From assembly GCA_011525785.1 (NCBI GenBank), contig WYBT01000052.1, positions 62,001 to 126,000 of the forward strand: DNA of 64,000 bases, given 5' to 3'. Shown here piece by piece: positions 8,861 to 17,142 of the stretch. Position 1 is the stretch's first letter. Each line of letters begins with the position of its first letter. The DNA is from Planctomycetaceae bacterium (lineage in GTDB: Bacteria; Planctomycetota; UBA1135; GCA-002686595). The notes under the pieces are model-generated. The model was not told where the DNA came from. It saw nothing but the letters and a program-made list of their open reading frames with translations, and did not search any database. Made by a program: the position numbers and the translations under genes.

Positions 8861-10303
8861 ATGCGCAAGACACTGCTCACGTACGTCAAGCCGCACGTCC
8901 AGGAAGACCCGCTGGCGATGATCCTGGGGATCACGTACCTCGGCGCCTGCCTCGAGAAGGAGAAGATCCCGGTCGAACTGGTCGACGAGCGCGTGGTCAA
9001 CGACCAGTACATGCGCGAGGCGATCGAGCGCAACGACGTGATCGGCTTCGGCGCGCTGACGCCCAACATCCGGCGCGCCATCGCGTGGGCCAAGTACGCC
9101 AAGGAAAAGGGCAAGATCACCGTGATGGGCGGGCCGCACGCGTCCGTCGACCAGGGCATCTTCCTCTCCAGCGGCCACTTCGATTACGTGCTCAAGGGCG
9201 AGGCCGAGGAGACGCTGCCGGAGTTCCTCAAGGGGCTCGAAGGCAACGATGACAAGGCGCTCTCGCAGGTCGCCGGCCTCGCAGGCGTGCGCGACGGGCA
9301 AGTGTGGGTCGACAACGCTGCTCCGCCGCTGATCAAGAAGCTCGACGAGCTTCCGCTGCCCGCGCGCCACCTGCTTCCGATGGAGAGCTACTTCAAGCTC
9401 AACCCCGAGAAGCTGACCTACATCTTCACGACGCGCGGTTGCCCCTTTAAGTGCATCTTCTGCCAGAAGGAGCTGACGGGCCGCGGGTTCCGCGTGCGCT
9501 CGACGGAAGCGATCGTCGACGAGCTCGAGCACATCGTCAAAACCTACAACCCCGGCGTGATCTTGTTCGTCGACGAGATCCTCACGCTGCGGCGCAAGCG
9601 CATCCACGAGATGTGCGACGAGATCCTGCGCCGCGGGCTGAAGTTCGAGTGGATCGCGAACACGCGCGCGGACTGCGTCGACTATCCGCTGCTCAAGCAC
9701 ATGCACCGCGCGGGTTGCCGGCGCATCTACTACGGCTGGGAGTCGGGCTCGCAGAAGATGCTCGACGTGCTCAAGAAGGACCTCACGCCCGAGGCGATCG
9801 TCGAAGCCGCGCGCATGACGCGCCGCGCCGGCATCTGGGCCAAGGTCTACCTGATCGTCGGCAGCCCCGGCGAAACGCCCGAGGACATCGTCGAGACCGA
9901 GAAGGTGCTGCGCATGGCGGGCCCCGACCTCGTGCGCGTCAGCGTGTTCAATCCGCTGATCGGCACCGAGTCCTGGGACAACTACCAGGCGAACATCGAC
10001 GTCACTGACCTGCGCGAGAACTACGTCTCGTCGAATCGCTCGGCCTACGTGCACGAGCACTTCAACCAGGTCGAGCTCGAGGAGCTGCGCAAGAACATGG
10101 TCCGCTCGTACGAGCGCTGGTACTACGGCTACTCGCAGCGCGCCAAGCGCTTCATGGAGCGCACGATGTACTACATGGAGAATCCGCAGTTCGGCCGCAA
10201 GCGACTGGGCCGCGCGCTGGGCATCGTCCCGCCGCCGCGCAGCGAGAGCGTAGCCAACCGCGTGATGGATGAAGCGCGCGAAGCGGCCTCGGCCAAGAAG
10301 TAG
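8861..10303 (+). CDS. B12-binding-type radical SAM protein
   Basis: 480 aa from ATG 8861. An in-frame upstream ATG-free extension reaches 8699 but reads as random GC-rich peptide, and the chosen start begins a normal first strand (MRKTLLTYVKPH). Residues about 1-150 resemble the cobalamin-binding Rossmann domain of this class (VIGFGALTPN and VMGGPHASV). The radical SAM core follows, with Cys194, Cys198 and Cys201 as the CxxxCxxC 4Fe-4S cluster ligands. The GWESGSQKML region is typical of this superfamily. Substrate is unknown; relatives methylate or rearrange lipids, sugars and antibiotics. It appears to have its own promoter and a strong terminator 25 bases downstream, so it is probably a single-gene unit inside the polysaccharide region. 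Confidence 0.88.
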   Translation: MRKTLLTYVKPHVQEDPLAMILGITYLGACLEKEKIPVELVDERVVNDQYMREAIERNDVIGFGALTPNIRRAIAWAKYAKEKGKITVMGGPHASVDQGIFLSSGHFDYVLKGEAEETLPEFLKGLEGNDDKALSQVAGLAGVRDGQVWVDNAAPPLIKKLDELPLPARHLLPMESYFKLNPEKLTYIFTTRGCPFKCIFCQKELTGRGFRVRSTEAIVDELEHIVKTYNPGVILFVDEILTLRRKRIHEMCDEILRRGLKFEWIANTRADCVDYPLLKHMHRAGCRRIYYGWESGSQKMLDVLKKDLTPEAIVEAARMTRRAGIWAKVYLIVGSPGETPEDIVETEKVLRMAGPDLVRVSVFNPLIGTESWDNYQANIDVTDLRENYVSSNRSAYVHEHFNQVELEELRKNMVRSYERWYYGYSQRAKRFMERTMYYMENPQFGRKRLGRALGIVPPPRSESVANRVMDEAREAASAKK

Positions 10304-10327
10304 GGGCTCGCTCGAGCGACAAATCGT

Positions 10328-10349
10328 GCAGGCGCCGAAGGGCGCCTGC
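10328..10349 (+). terminator. Intrinsic terminator after the radical SAM gene
   Basis: A perfect 9-bp GC-rich stem (10328-10336 with 10341-10349) closes a GAAG loop and is followed by TTCGTTT. It lies 25 bases past the radical SAM stop. Confidence 0.75.
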
Positions 10350-10374
10350 TTCGTTTGGACGCCGCGGGCGAGCC

Positions 10375-10401
10375 TTGGACCCGATGGCGCCGCGGTAGCA
10401 T
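10375..10401 (+). promoter_or_regulatory. Candidate promoter of the zeta-toxin-like gene
   Basis: TTGGAC and TAGCAT are separated by 15 bases, a short spacer. The -10 ends only 10 bases before ATG 10412, so a transcript from here would start almost at the start codon (leaderless or nearly so). Confidence 0.3.
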
Positions 10402-10411
10402 CGCGCGGGTC

Positions 10412-11002
10412 ATGGCTCCGCGCCCGCCTCGACTCGCAGTGATCGCCGGTCCCAACGGCGCTGGGAAGTCCACGGCCGCGCCGGCGCTGATGCGTGATCT
10501 GCTGCGCATCGAGCAGTTCGTGAACGCCGACGCGATCGCGCAGGGCATGTCGGGCTTCGATCCCGACGCCGCAGCGATCGCGGCGGGTCGCGCGATGCTG
10601 GCGCGCCTACACGGGCTGGCCGCAGCGCGCCGCGACTTTGCCTTCGAGACCACGCTCTCGAGCCGCTCCTTCGCGCCTTGGATCGCGGAGCTGCGCGAGT
10701 CGGGTTATCAGTTCGCTCTGGTGTTCCTGTTGCTGCCGAGCCCCGAGATCGCCATCGCGCGGGTGGCGCAGCGCGTCGCCAGTGGCGGTCACCATGTCCC
10801 TGCGAGCACGATCCGGCGTCGCTTCGACCGGGGCCTTGCGAACTTCTTCGCTCTGTACCGGCCGTTGGCCGAGAGTTGGCGCGTGTACGATGGTTCAGGA
10901 GCCGCCAGGCTCCGGCCGATCGCAGACGGCGGCCTGGGCGTAGCCACTCGCGTCCTCGATGAAGAAACCTGGAACCCGCTCGAAAAGCGCTACGGCGCGT
11001 AG
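10412..11002 (+). CDS. Zeta-toxin-like P-loop kinase
   Basis: 196 aa. The Walker A motif AGPNGAGKST lies near residues 12-21. It is followed by the zeta-toxin landmarks FAFETTLSSRS, a SPEIAIARVAQRV strand-helix, GGHHVPASTIRRRF and a C-terminal VYDGSG. Zeta toxins phosphorylate UDP-N-acetylglucosamine and so block cell-wall synthesis; many chromosomal relatives without an epsilon antitoxin are annotated the same way and may phosphorylate other small molecules. The start ATG is 10 bases after a possible -10 box. A 62-aa protein begins 19 bases after its stop and is the likely partner. The kinase fold is clear; toxin activity is inferred. Confidence 0.8.
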   Translation: MAPRPPRLAVIAGPNGAGKSTAAPALMRDLLRIEQFVNADAIAQGMSGFDPDAAAIAAGRAMLARLHGLAAARRDFAFETTLSSRSFAPWIAELRESGYQFALVFLLLPSPEIAIARVAQRVASGGHHVPASTIRRRFDRGLANFFALYRPLAESWRVYDGSGAARLRPIADGGLGVATRVLDEETWNPLEKRYGA

Positions 11003-11021
11003 TCGCGCTCGCGCCGGCGCA

Positions 11022-11210
11022 ATGCCGTTCGCGGACACCGAAGCCGTCACGCGCGCGCTCAACCAAGCCGTGCGCGAAGCCGTGCTGCGGCACAAGGCGC
11101 TCGGGCAGTCGATCTACGAGTGGCGCGATGGTCGTGTGGTCGAGATCCCGGCCAGCAAGATCCGCGTGCCGCGCGCGCCGGCGGCTCGGACCTGGCGTCG
11201 AGCACGCTGA
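11022..11210 (+). CDS. Small partner protein of the zeta-toxin-like kinase
   Basis: 62 aa. It holds a helix (ALNQAVREAVLRHKALGQS) followed by a short beta-type tail (YEWRDGRVVEIPASKI). I recall this helix plus WRDGRVV-x-IP pattern in small proteins encoded next to zeta-toxin-like kinases, which suggests a regulator or antitoxin. ATG 11022 was preferred over an earlier in-frame ATG at 10959 because the earlier one lies inside the kinase gene and adds a basic peptide unlike the rest. Its order, after the kinase rather than before it, is worth noting. The antitoxin role is inference. Confidence 0.6.
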   Translation: MPFADTEAVTRALNQAVREAVLRHKALGQSIYEWRDGRVVEIPASKIRVPRAPAARTWRRAR

Positions 11211-11323
11211 CGAGATTCGAGCTGGACCCGGCGCTCCGCGGTGGGGCCTTCGAGCGAGCGCCGGCGCCGGACCAGCCCGCGCGTCGCCTTGTTCGCCCTG
11301 CGCCGGCTGCGCATGATCGCCGT

Positions 11324-12442
11324 GTGAGCGATGCCGCCGCACCCAAGTCCGACGACGCAGCGCGCGGCGTCACGCTCGTCGCATGCGGACCTGCGCAGCG
11401 CGCGGAGCAGGCGCGGCTGTACGCGGCGTGCTTCAAGAAGCCGCTGGCCGAGCGCGGGCTCCAGTGGCGCTACGACGAGCTCCCGTACGGGCCGTCGGTG
11501 AGCTTCGTGACGCGCGAAGCGGGCGGCGCGACCGTGTCGGGCTACGCCTGCAGCCCGCGCCTCGCGGTCTCGCGCGGCGACGATGCGACGGCGGCGATCG
11601 TCGGCGAGACCGGCGACGTGATGACGCACCCCGACTGGCGCAAGCGCGGCTACTTCTCGGCGCTCGATCGCGCTGCGATGAAGGCGGCCAAGGAGCGCGG
11701 ATGGGCCTTTGCGTTCGGGCTGCCCAACCGCAAGTCGGCGCACATCTTCCTCGAGCTGGGCTGGCGGCGCATCGGCACGGTTCGGCCCTGGACCTTCGTG
11801 CTGCGCGCCGATGCCCACGCGCGCGCATGGCGTCGGCGCGAGGGACTGCTAGCAGCGTTGGGCGTCGGGCTGCTCGGCCGGCGTGGCCGCTCGCGTCGCG
11901 CGCGATTGGCGAACGCGCTCGAGGGGCTGCGCGTCGAGGCGCTGAGCGAGTTTCCGCGCGAGGTGGAAAAGCTTTCCCGCGCGGTCGAGACGCGCTTCGA
12001 GTTCATGCTCCGCCGCAGCAAGGCGTACCTCGACTGGCGCTTCTGCCGCGCGCCGTCGCGGCTGCACCGCTCGTTCGCGCTGCGCGACGCCTCGGGCGAA
12101 CTGCGCGGCTACGTCGTAGTCCAGCTTCCGCGCTCCGGGCAGTCCGTGGGCTATCTGATCGACGTGCTCGGCGCCGACGACGAGTTCGTCGGCGCGGCGA
12201 TCGAGATCGGCCTGCGCGAACTCGAGCGCGCCGGCGCCAGCGTGGTCGAGGCCACGGCCATCGACGGTTCGTGGTGGCGCGCGCAGCTCGAACGCGCCGG
12301 CTTCGGTCCGCCGCGCGCCGAGAATCACCTGATCGTGATCCAGGAGCCGCTGCAGCCCGATCACCCGCTGACCCGCGCGGCCGCGGACGCCTCGAAGTGG
12401 TGCTTCACCGACGGCGACCGCGACGACGAAACCATGGGTTAG
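11324..12442 (+). CDS. GNAT-family N-acetyltransferase
   Basis: 372 aa from GTG 11324, chosen because translation upstream of it is low-complexity Arg/Pro-rich sequence. The GNAT core is visible: GETGDVMTHPDWRKRGYFSALD contains the acetyl-CoA-binding loop (R-x-x-G-Y/F), followed by FAFGLPNRKSAHIFLELGW, the usual beta5-alpha4 part. The C-terminal 200 residues look like a second, degenerate GNAT-like domain. It could acetylate an amino sugar or other small acceptor. It is 13 bases before the deacetylase gene and probably shares its transcript, though a TAGAGT hexamer overlaps its stop codon. Confidence 0.75.
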   Translation: MSDAAAPKSDDAARGVTLVACGPAQRAEQARLYAACFKKPLAERGLQWRYDELPYGPSVSFVTREAGGATVSGYACSPRLAVSRGDDATAAIVGETGDVMTHPDWRKRGYFSALDRAAMKAAKERGWAFAFGLPNRKSAHIFLELGWRRIGTVRPWTFVLRADAHARAWRRREGLLAALGVGLLGRRGRSRRARLANALEGLRVEALSEFPREVEKLSRAVETRFEFMLRRSKAYLDWRFCRAPSRLHRSFALRDASGELRGYVVVQLPRSGQSVGYLIDVLGADDEFVGAAIEIGLRELERAGASVVEATAIDGSWWRAQLERAGFGPPRAENHLIVIQEPLQPDHPLTRAAADASKWCFTDGDRDDETMG

Positions 12443-12455
12443 AGTCGCGGATTCC

Positions 12456-13538
12456 ATGGCGTTCAAGCACAAGCTCAAACGCGCGCTGCGCGAGGGGTAC
12501 GCGCGGCTGCTCTTCCACACGGGCCTCTGCGCGCTGGTCGACAAGCTGATGCCGCCGCGGCTGACGATCCTCGCCGGCCACTGCGTGCGGCCGGCGAGCG
12601 GCGAGTGGCCCGCGGGCGAGCACCTGCCCGCCGACATGAGCATCGCCGAGGGCAAGCTCGAGTCGTTCGTGCGTTGGTTCGGCGCGCGCTTCGAGCTGGT
12701 CAGCGTCGGCGCCGGCGTGGCGCGCCTGGATCAAGGCTTGCGCGGCAAGAGCCTGGTCGCGCTCTCGATGGACGACGGCTACCGCGACAACGCGCGCGTG
12801 CTCGCGCCGCTGCTCGTTCGCCACAAGGCCAGCGGCACTGTGTTCCTCGAGTCGCGGCCGCTCGACGAGCGCAAAGTGAACTGGGCGCACAAATTCTTCT
12901 GGATCCTCGCGCGCTCGAGCCCGGAGGAGTTCGTGCACCGCTTCGGCGAGCTCTCGAAGGACCAGAGCGCCTTCCACGCCATGAACCAGATGGTCAGCGA
13001 GGGCCGCGCGGACCTGCGCTACCACTTGAAGCTCGTGCTCAAGTACGACGCGCAGCCCGCCGAGCGCGACCGCGTGCTCGACGCGCTGCTGGTGGAACTG
13101 GGCGGCGACGAGCGCGCGCTGTGCGAGGCGCTCTACATGAGCTGGGACGAAGCGCGCGCGATGGCGCGCAGCGGGATCGAGCTGGGCGGCCACACCGTGA
13201 ACCACCCGATCCTCTCCAAGCTCGCAAGCCACGAGCAGGCGCGCGAGATCGACCTCGGCGCCAAGTCCATGGCGCGCGAGCTGGGCGCGCCGGCGCGGAC
13301 GTTTGCCTACCCTTGGGGCCGGCGCTGGGACTTCGATCAGAACTCGGTCGCGGCCGCGCGGGCGAGCGGGTTTTCGTGCGCCGTGACGATGCACGCCGGC
13401 GTCAACACGCCCAAGACCGATCGTTTCGCGCTCAAGCGCCTGGCGATCGACGACAGCGCGCAGCTGCACTTGCTCGCCGCGGAGGCTTGCGGCGGGTTCG
13501 AACTGCTGCGCCGCGTAGGGATCAATCTGTCGGAATGA
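12456..13538 (+). CDS. NodB-type polysaccharide deacetylase
   Basis: 360 aa. The carbohydrate esterase 4 motifs are present: SMDDGY with Asp106 (catalytic base) and Asp107 (metal), and GGHTVNHP with His246 and His250 as the other metal ligands. FAYPWGRRWDF is the later substrate-groove motif. A 135-residue insertion separates the first two motifs, which is longer than in small NodB enzymes. It would remove N- or O-acetyl groups from a glycan or lipid-linked sugar. No signal peptide is evident, so it may act on a cytoplasmic intermediate. It ends against a hairpin shared with the convergent carbamoyltransferase cluster. Confidence 0.88.
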   Translation: MAFKHKLKRALREGYARLLFHTGLCALVDKLMPPRLTILAGHCVRPASGEWPAGEHLPADMSIAEGKLESFVRWFGARFELVSVGAGVARLDQGLRGKSLVALSMDDGYRDNARVLAPLLVRHKASGTVFLESRPLDERKVNWAHKFFWILARSSPEEFVHRFGELSKDQSAFHAMNQMVSEGRADLRYHLKLVLKYDAQPAERDRVLDALLVELGGDERALCEALYMSWDEARAMARSGIELGGHTVNHPILSKLASHEQAREIDLGAKSMARELGAPARTFAYPWGRRWDFDQNSVAAARASGFSCAVTMHAGVNTPKTDRFALKRLAIDDSAQLHLLAAEACGGFELLRRVGINLSE

Positions 13539-13540
13539 AC

Positions 13541-13564
13541 CGCGCCGCCCGGCTCGGGGGCGCG
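13541..13564. terminator. Hairpin between convergent genes
   Basis: A 10-bp GC-rich hairpin with one bulged G and a GCT loop sits between the deacetylase stop (13538) and the stop of the - strand 43-aa gene (13578). It has no T-tract in either direction, so it is a possible bidirectional terminator only. Confidence 0.4.
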
Positions 13565-13577
13565 CTCGCGAACACGC

Positions 13578-13709
13578 TCAGAAGATCGTGTAGACGAAAG
13601 GCGAGCCCTCTTCGCCGCCGCCCAGGAACAAGAGCGCGACGATGATCACGGCTGCGACCACGAACGGGGCCGCGAACCAGATCCAGTTCTCTTTGATGAA
13701 TTCCTTCAT
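13578..13709 (-). CDS. DUF5989-like single-pass membrane micro-protein
   Basis: 43 aa, short enough to be missed by gene callers. It reads as a short amphipathic start (MKEFIKENWIW), one hydrophobic segment (FAAPFVVAAVIIVALLFLG), then GGGEEGSPFVYTIF. The ending matches the DUF5989 pattern I know (a helix and a final ...PF-x-YT-x-F), a family that commonly travels with NodU-type carbamoyltransferases and SxtJ-like proteins. It lies 36 bases after the SGNH fusion gene, whose own C-terminus ends in SPLIAPFIYTLF, so the window carries a fused and a free copy of the same module. Function is unknown; a membrane partner of the carbamoylation machinery is a guess. Confidence 0.7.
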   Translation of the reverse strand: MKEFIKENWIWFAAPFVVAAVIIVALLFLGGGEEGSPFVYTIF

Positions 13710-13745
13710 GGTGCTGCGGCGCGGGCAGGGCCTTCGAACAAGGCG

Positions 13746-15350
13746 TTAGAACAGCGTGTAGATGAACGGCGCGATGAGCGGGGAGCTCGCGGCGACCACC
13801 AGCAGGCTCCCGATGCTCAAAAGTACCACGAGCAGCGGCATCAGGTACCAGTGGCCGCGCTTGACGAAGCTCGTCAGGAGTTCGGCGATCGTGGCGAGGC
13901 GGCGGCCGAGCTTGTAGGCCACGAAGCCCAGCACGAAGGCCACGAACGCGCCGAGGATCCAGCCCGAGAACGCGGGCGGAATCAGGCCCAGCAGTTCGCG
14001 CCCGCCCAGGAAGATCGTGAAGACCAGCGCGAGCATGCCGCCGACCTTGAGCGGCGCGAGCGCCTTGGGTTCGTCGGGGTAGGTCCCGATGAAGACCAAG
14101 CTCAATGCCAGCCACAGCGCGGCGAACAGCGCGCCGACGAAGCGCCAGTCGGTGGGCTGCTTCGCAGGCGTTCCCACGTATGCCAGCGGGCTCGAGGCGC
14201 CGCCTGCGCCGCCGGTCGCGAGTTCCTTGCGCCCCTCGAGGCGCTCGTGCAGGAAGTTGGCCAGCGCGACGTTGCCGTCGACGTTGAAGTGCCACTCGCG
14301 TTCGCGCTCGAAGTACAGCTTGCGCGACGCGCCCTCGCGGCGCAGGTGCTCGCGCGGGTCGAGCACGTCGATGCCTTGGCGCTGCGCGGCCGACACGAAG
14401 AAGTCCACGGGCCGATCAGGCGACCAGGCGCCGTCGTCGAGTCCCTTCAGACCCTTGTCCCAGGTCCGGAAGAACTCGCGCTCGTCGGCGTGGATGGCGC
14501 TCTTGGAGGGGATCGGAACGACCGCGAGCGGGACGTTCAGGCCCTGGCAGGCCTTGGCCAGCGCGTGCAGCGCGTTCTCGGCGCGCGCCTGCGCGATGGT
14601 GACGAAGTCGGGCGGCTGCACGAGGAGCGGCGCGAACTCGCCGGGCAGGCGCACGCTCGTTCCCGCGACGGTGAACTCGCCCGGCGCCGGCGGCGGCTTG
14701 ATCGAGGACAGCGTCACACCGAGGAACTTGAACAGCGCGAGCTGCTGCAGCGCGGGTGTCGGGCCGGGATCGACGAGTTGGCGGCGCTCGAGCGCTCCAT
14801 CCGGACCGAAACGCGGCTTGTCGAAGCGCGTGTAGCGCTCTTCGCCGCACCAGTAGATGTCGTTCTCGTAGGGGAACAGGAGCACCAGGTCCGGCGCGTA
14901 CTCGCGCCCGCGCTCCATGAACCACACCACCGACTGATCGACCGACCAGCCCTCGGTGCCGGCGTTGATCACCTCGACGCTGCGGCCCTGCTCGCGGAAG
15001 CGGCGCTCGAGCAGCTCGACGAAGCTGTGCTCGCGCTGCACGGTGTAGCCGAGCACGAACGAGTCGCCCAGCGCCAGGATGCGCGCGCTGGTGGGGACCA
15101 ACGAACGCTTGGGGCCCTGCGTCTCGTCTTCGCGCAGGCCGTGCGAGTTGATCGCGAACTCAAGCGGCTCTCCGGCGACGTTGCGCGTGACGCGCAGGCC
15201 GGGCTTCTTCGACCAGCCGGTGCTGGCGTCGAACTGGTTCAGCGTCGGCTGCGATCGAAACGCGGGGATCAGACGCAGTCCGCCTTCGAACACGGCGAAC
15301 GCGATCAACACGCTGACGAGCAGCGACAGGAGCACGTTGAGAGCGCGCAT
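13746..15350 (-). CDS. SGNH hydrolase fused to SxtJ-like and DUF5989-like membrane modules
   Basis: 534 aa. Residues 1-20 form an N-terminal membrane anchor. Residues about 60-375 are an SGNH/GDSL hydrolase: LALGDSF with Ser97 as nucleophile and EWHFNVDGN with His354 as the catalytic His. A linker is followed by hydrophobic segments near 404-422, 432-452 and 459-480, resembling the N-terminal half of SxtJ-like proteins. The last 45 residues (TSFVKRGHWYLM to APFIYTLF) look like DUF5989. In most carbamoyltransferase clusters I know these modules are separate genes. The start is one base after the carbamoyltransferase stop. It probably esterifies or de-esterifies the carbamoylated product at the membrane; that role is inference. 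Confidence 0.75.
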   Translation of the reverse strand: MRALNVLLSLLVSVLIAFAVFEGGLRLIPAFRSQPTLNQFDASTGWSKKPGLRVTRNVAGEPLEFAINSHGLREDETQGPKRSLVPTSARILALGDSFVLGYTVQREHSFVELLERRFREQGRSVEVINAGTEGWSVDQSVVWFMERGREYAPDLVLLFPYENDIYWCGEERYTRFDKPRFGPDGALERRQLVDPGPTPALQQLALFKFLGVTLSSIKPPPAPGEFTVAGTSVRLPGEFAPLLVQPPDFVTIAQARAENALHALAKACQGLNVPLAVVPIPSKSAIHADEREFFRTWDKGLKGLDDGAWSPDRPVDFFVSAAQRQGIDVLDPREHLRREGASRKLYFEREREWHFNVDGNVALANFLHERLEGRKELATGGAGGASSPLAYVGTPAKQPTDWRFVGALFAALWLALSLVFIGTYPDEPKALAPLKVGGMLALVFTIFLGGRELLGLIPPAFSGWILGAFVAFVLGFVAYKLGRRLATIAELLTSFVKRGHWYLMPLLVVLLSIGSLLVVAASSPLIAPFIYTLF

Positions 15351-15351
15351 G

Positions 15352-17142
15352 TCAGCTCACCATCTCCGTCACGCTGTCGCCTTCGTGGCGCAGGACGAAG
15401 CGCGTGTCCGCGATCTTCTTCTTGGCCTCCTTGCGGACCACGTAGTTGTTGAGGAACAGGTAGTCCATGCCTGAGAGGCTGAAGGTGTTGAAGGCGTGGC
15501 TGGGATCCTCGACGATCGGCTCGCCCTTCAAGTTGAAGCTGGTGTTCATGATCACCGGCACGCCGGTGAGCTCGCCGAAGCGCTTGATGATCGCGTGGTA
15601 GGCCGGCGACACGTCCGGGAACACCGTCTGCAGGCGGCCCGAGCCGTCTTCGTGCGTGATGCCCGGGAGCACGCTGCGCTTGTCGTGACGCACCGGCGCC
15701 ACGTAGAGCATGAAGCGCGCCGGATACTGGTCGGCAGCGTCGGGCACGTCGAAGAACTCGCTCGCGGCTTCGACCGTCACGCTCGGCGCGAAGGGCCTGA
15801 AGGGCTCGCGGAACTTGATCGTGGCGTTGAGCTTGTCCTTCATTTCGGCCTTGCGCGGGTCGGCGATGATCGAACGTGCGCCGAGCGCACGAGGACCCCA
15901 CTCGAAGCGGCCGCGGAACCAGCCGCACACCGCGCCGTCGACCAGCGCTTTCGCGACGAAGTCGTAGAACTTGTTGTCGTCGGCGATGCGCTCGAAGGGG
16001 ATGTCGTACTTGCGCAGGAAGGCTTCGACCTCGGCGTCGGTGTAGCTCGAGCCCAGGTAGGGGCTGGTGAGCACCGGACCGCGCGGCTGCTTGAGCAGGT
16101 GGTTGTAGGCCCAGTACGCCGCGCCCACCGCGCCGCCGTCATCGCCCGGCGCGGGGTGCACGTACACGTCTTCGAACGGGCCCTCGCGCCAGAGCTTGTA
16201 GTTGGCGACCGAGTTGAGCGCGACGCCGCCCGCCAGGCACAGATTCTTCGAGCCCGTGAGCTCGTGCAGGTGCTTGATCATCTTCATCAAGACCTGCTCG
16301 GTGACGACCTGGATCGAGGCCGCCATGTCGCAGTAGTAGGGATCGAGCGACTTGTCGCCCAGCTTGGGGTCGCGCGCCGGTTTGCCGAAGTGCTGCCCGA
16401 ACGCTTCAGCGAGAGTCTGGTCGCGCGAGAAGTGGTAGGCGAAGTACTTCATGTCGTGCCACAGCGAGCCGTCCTCGGCGACGTGGATCAGCTTGTAGAT
16501 CTCGTCGACAAAGCGCGGCTTGCCGTAGGGGTGCATCCCCATGAGCTTGTACTCGCCCTCGTTGATCTCGAACCCGCAGTAGGCGGTGAAGGCCGAGTAG
16601 AGCAGGCCCAGCGAGTGGGGGAAGCGCAGCTCCTTCAAGATCTCGATCTGGTTGCCCTTGCCGTGACCCATGGTCGCGGTGCTCCACTCGCCCGCGCCGT
16701 CGACAGTCAGGATCGCGCTGTCCTGGAAGTGCGAGGTGAAGTAGCTCGAGGCCGCATGCGACATGTGGTGGTCGGCGAACAGGAGCTTGGCGCTCGGCAC
16801 GTCGAGACGCTTTTGCATCATCGACTTGATCCACAGCTTGTCGCTGATCCAGCGCTGCATCGACTCGCGGAACACCGCCGCCGACGACGGGAAGGTGCTC
16901 ATCGCCGTCAGCAACATGCGCTCGAACTTCACGAAGGGCTTCTCGTAGAACACGATGAAGTCCACGTCGGCGAGCGTCAGCCCGCCCATCTTCAAGCAGA
17001 AGTCGATCGCCAGGCCCGGGAAGCCCGAGTCGTGCTTGCGACGGCTGAAGCGCTCCTCTTCGGCTGCGGCCACGAGCACGCCGTCCTTGACCAGGGCGGC
17101 GGACGAGTCGTGGTAGTAGAACGACAGTCCCAGGACGTTCAT
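15352..17142 (-). CDS. NodU-family carbamoyltransferase
   Basis: 596 aa, the usual length. The N-terminal HSP70-like domain begins NVLGLSFYYHDSSAALV with AEEERFSRRKHD, and DHHMSHAASSYF supplies the metal-binding His cluster. The C-terminal YrdC-like part has ARSIIADPR and MNTSFNLKGEP. The family transfers a carbamoyl group from carbamoyl phosphate, through carbamoyl-AMP, to a hydroxyl of a sugar, antibiotic or glycolipid. ATG 17142 overlaps the stop of the upstream small gene by one base, and it is preferred over an earlier ATG (17190) inside that gene. The neighbours (SxtJ-like, SGNH, DUF5989-like) form a recurrent type of carbamoyltransferase cluster. Confidence 0.92.
   Translation of the reverse strand: MNVLGLSFYYHDSSAALVKDGVLVAAAEEERFSRRKHDSGFPGLAIDFCLKMGGLTLADVDFIVFYEKPFVKFERMLLTAMSTFPSSAAVFRESMQRWISDKLWIKSMMQKRLDVPSAKLLFADHHMSHAASSYFTSHFQDSAILTVDGAGEWSTATMGHGKGNQIEILKELRFPHSLGLLYSAFTAYCGFEINEGEYKLMGMHPYGKPRFVDEIYKLIHVAEDGSLWHDMKYFAYHFSRDQTLAEAFGQHFGKPARDPKLGDKSLDPYYCDMAASIQVVTEQVLMKMIKHLHELTGSKNLCLAGGVALNSVANYKLWREGPFEDVYVHPAPGDDGGAVGAAYWAYNHLLKQPRGPVLTSPYLGSSYTDAEVEAFLRKYDIPFERIADDNKFYDFVAKALVDGAVCGWFRGRFEWGPRALGARSIIADPRKAEMKDKLNATIKFREPFRPFAPSVTVEAASEFFDVPDAADQYPARFMLYVAPVRHDKRSVLPGITHEDGSGRLQTVFPDVSPAYHAIIKRFGELTGVPVIMNTSFNLKGEPIVEDPSHAFNTFSLSGMDYLFLNNYVVRKEAKKKIADTRFVLRHEGDSVTEMVS

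Noticed and set aside
7196..10060. A 954-codon open frame on the - strand
   Set aside because: It is antisense to the flippase and radical SAM genes, rich in Arg, His and Gln, and has no recognisable domain.
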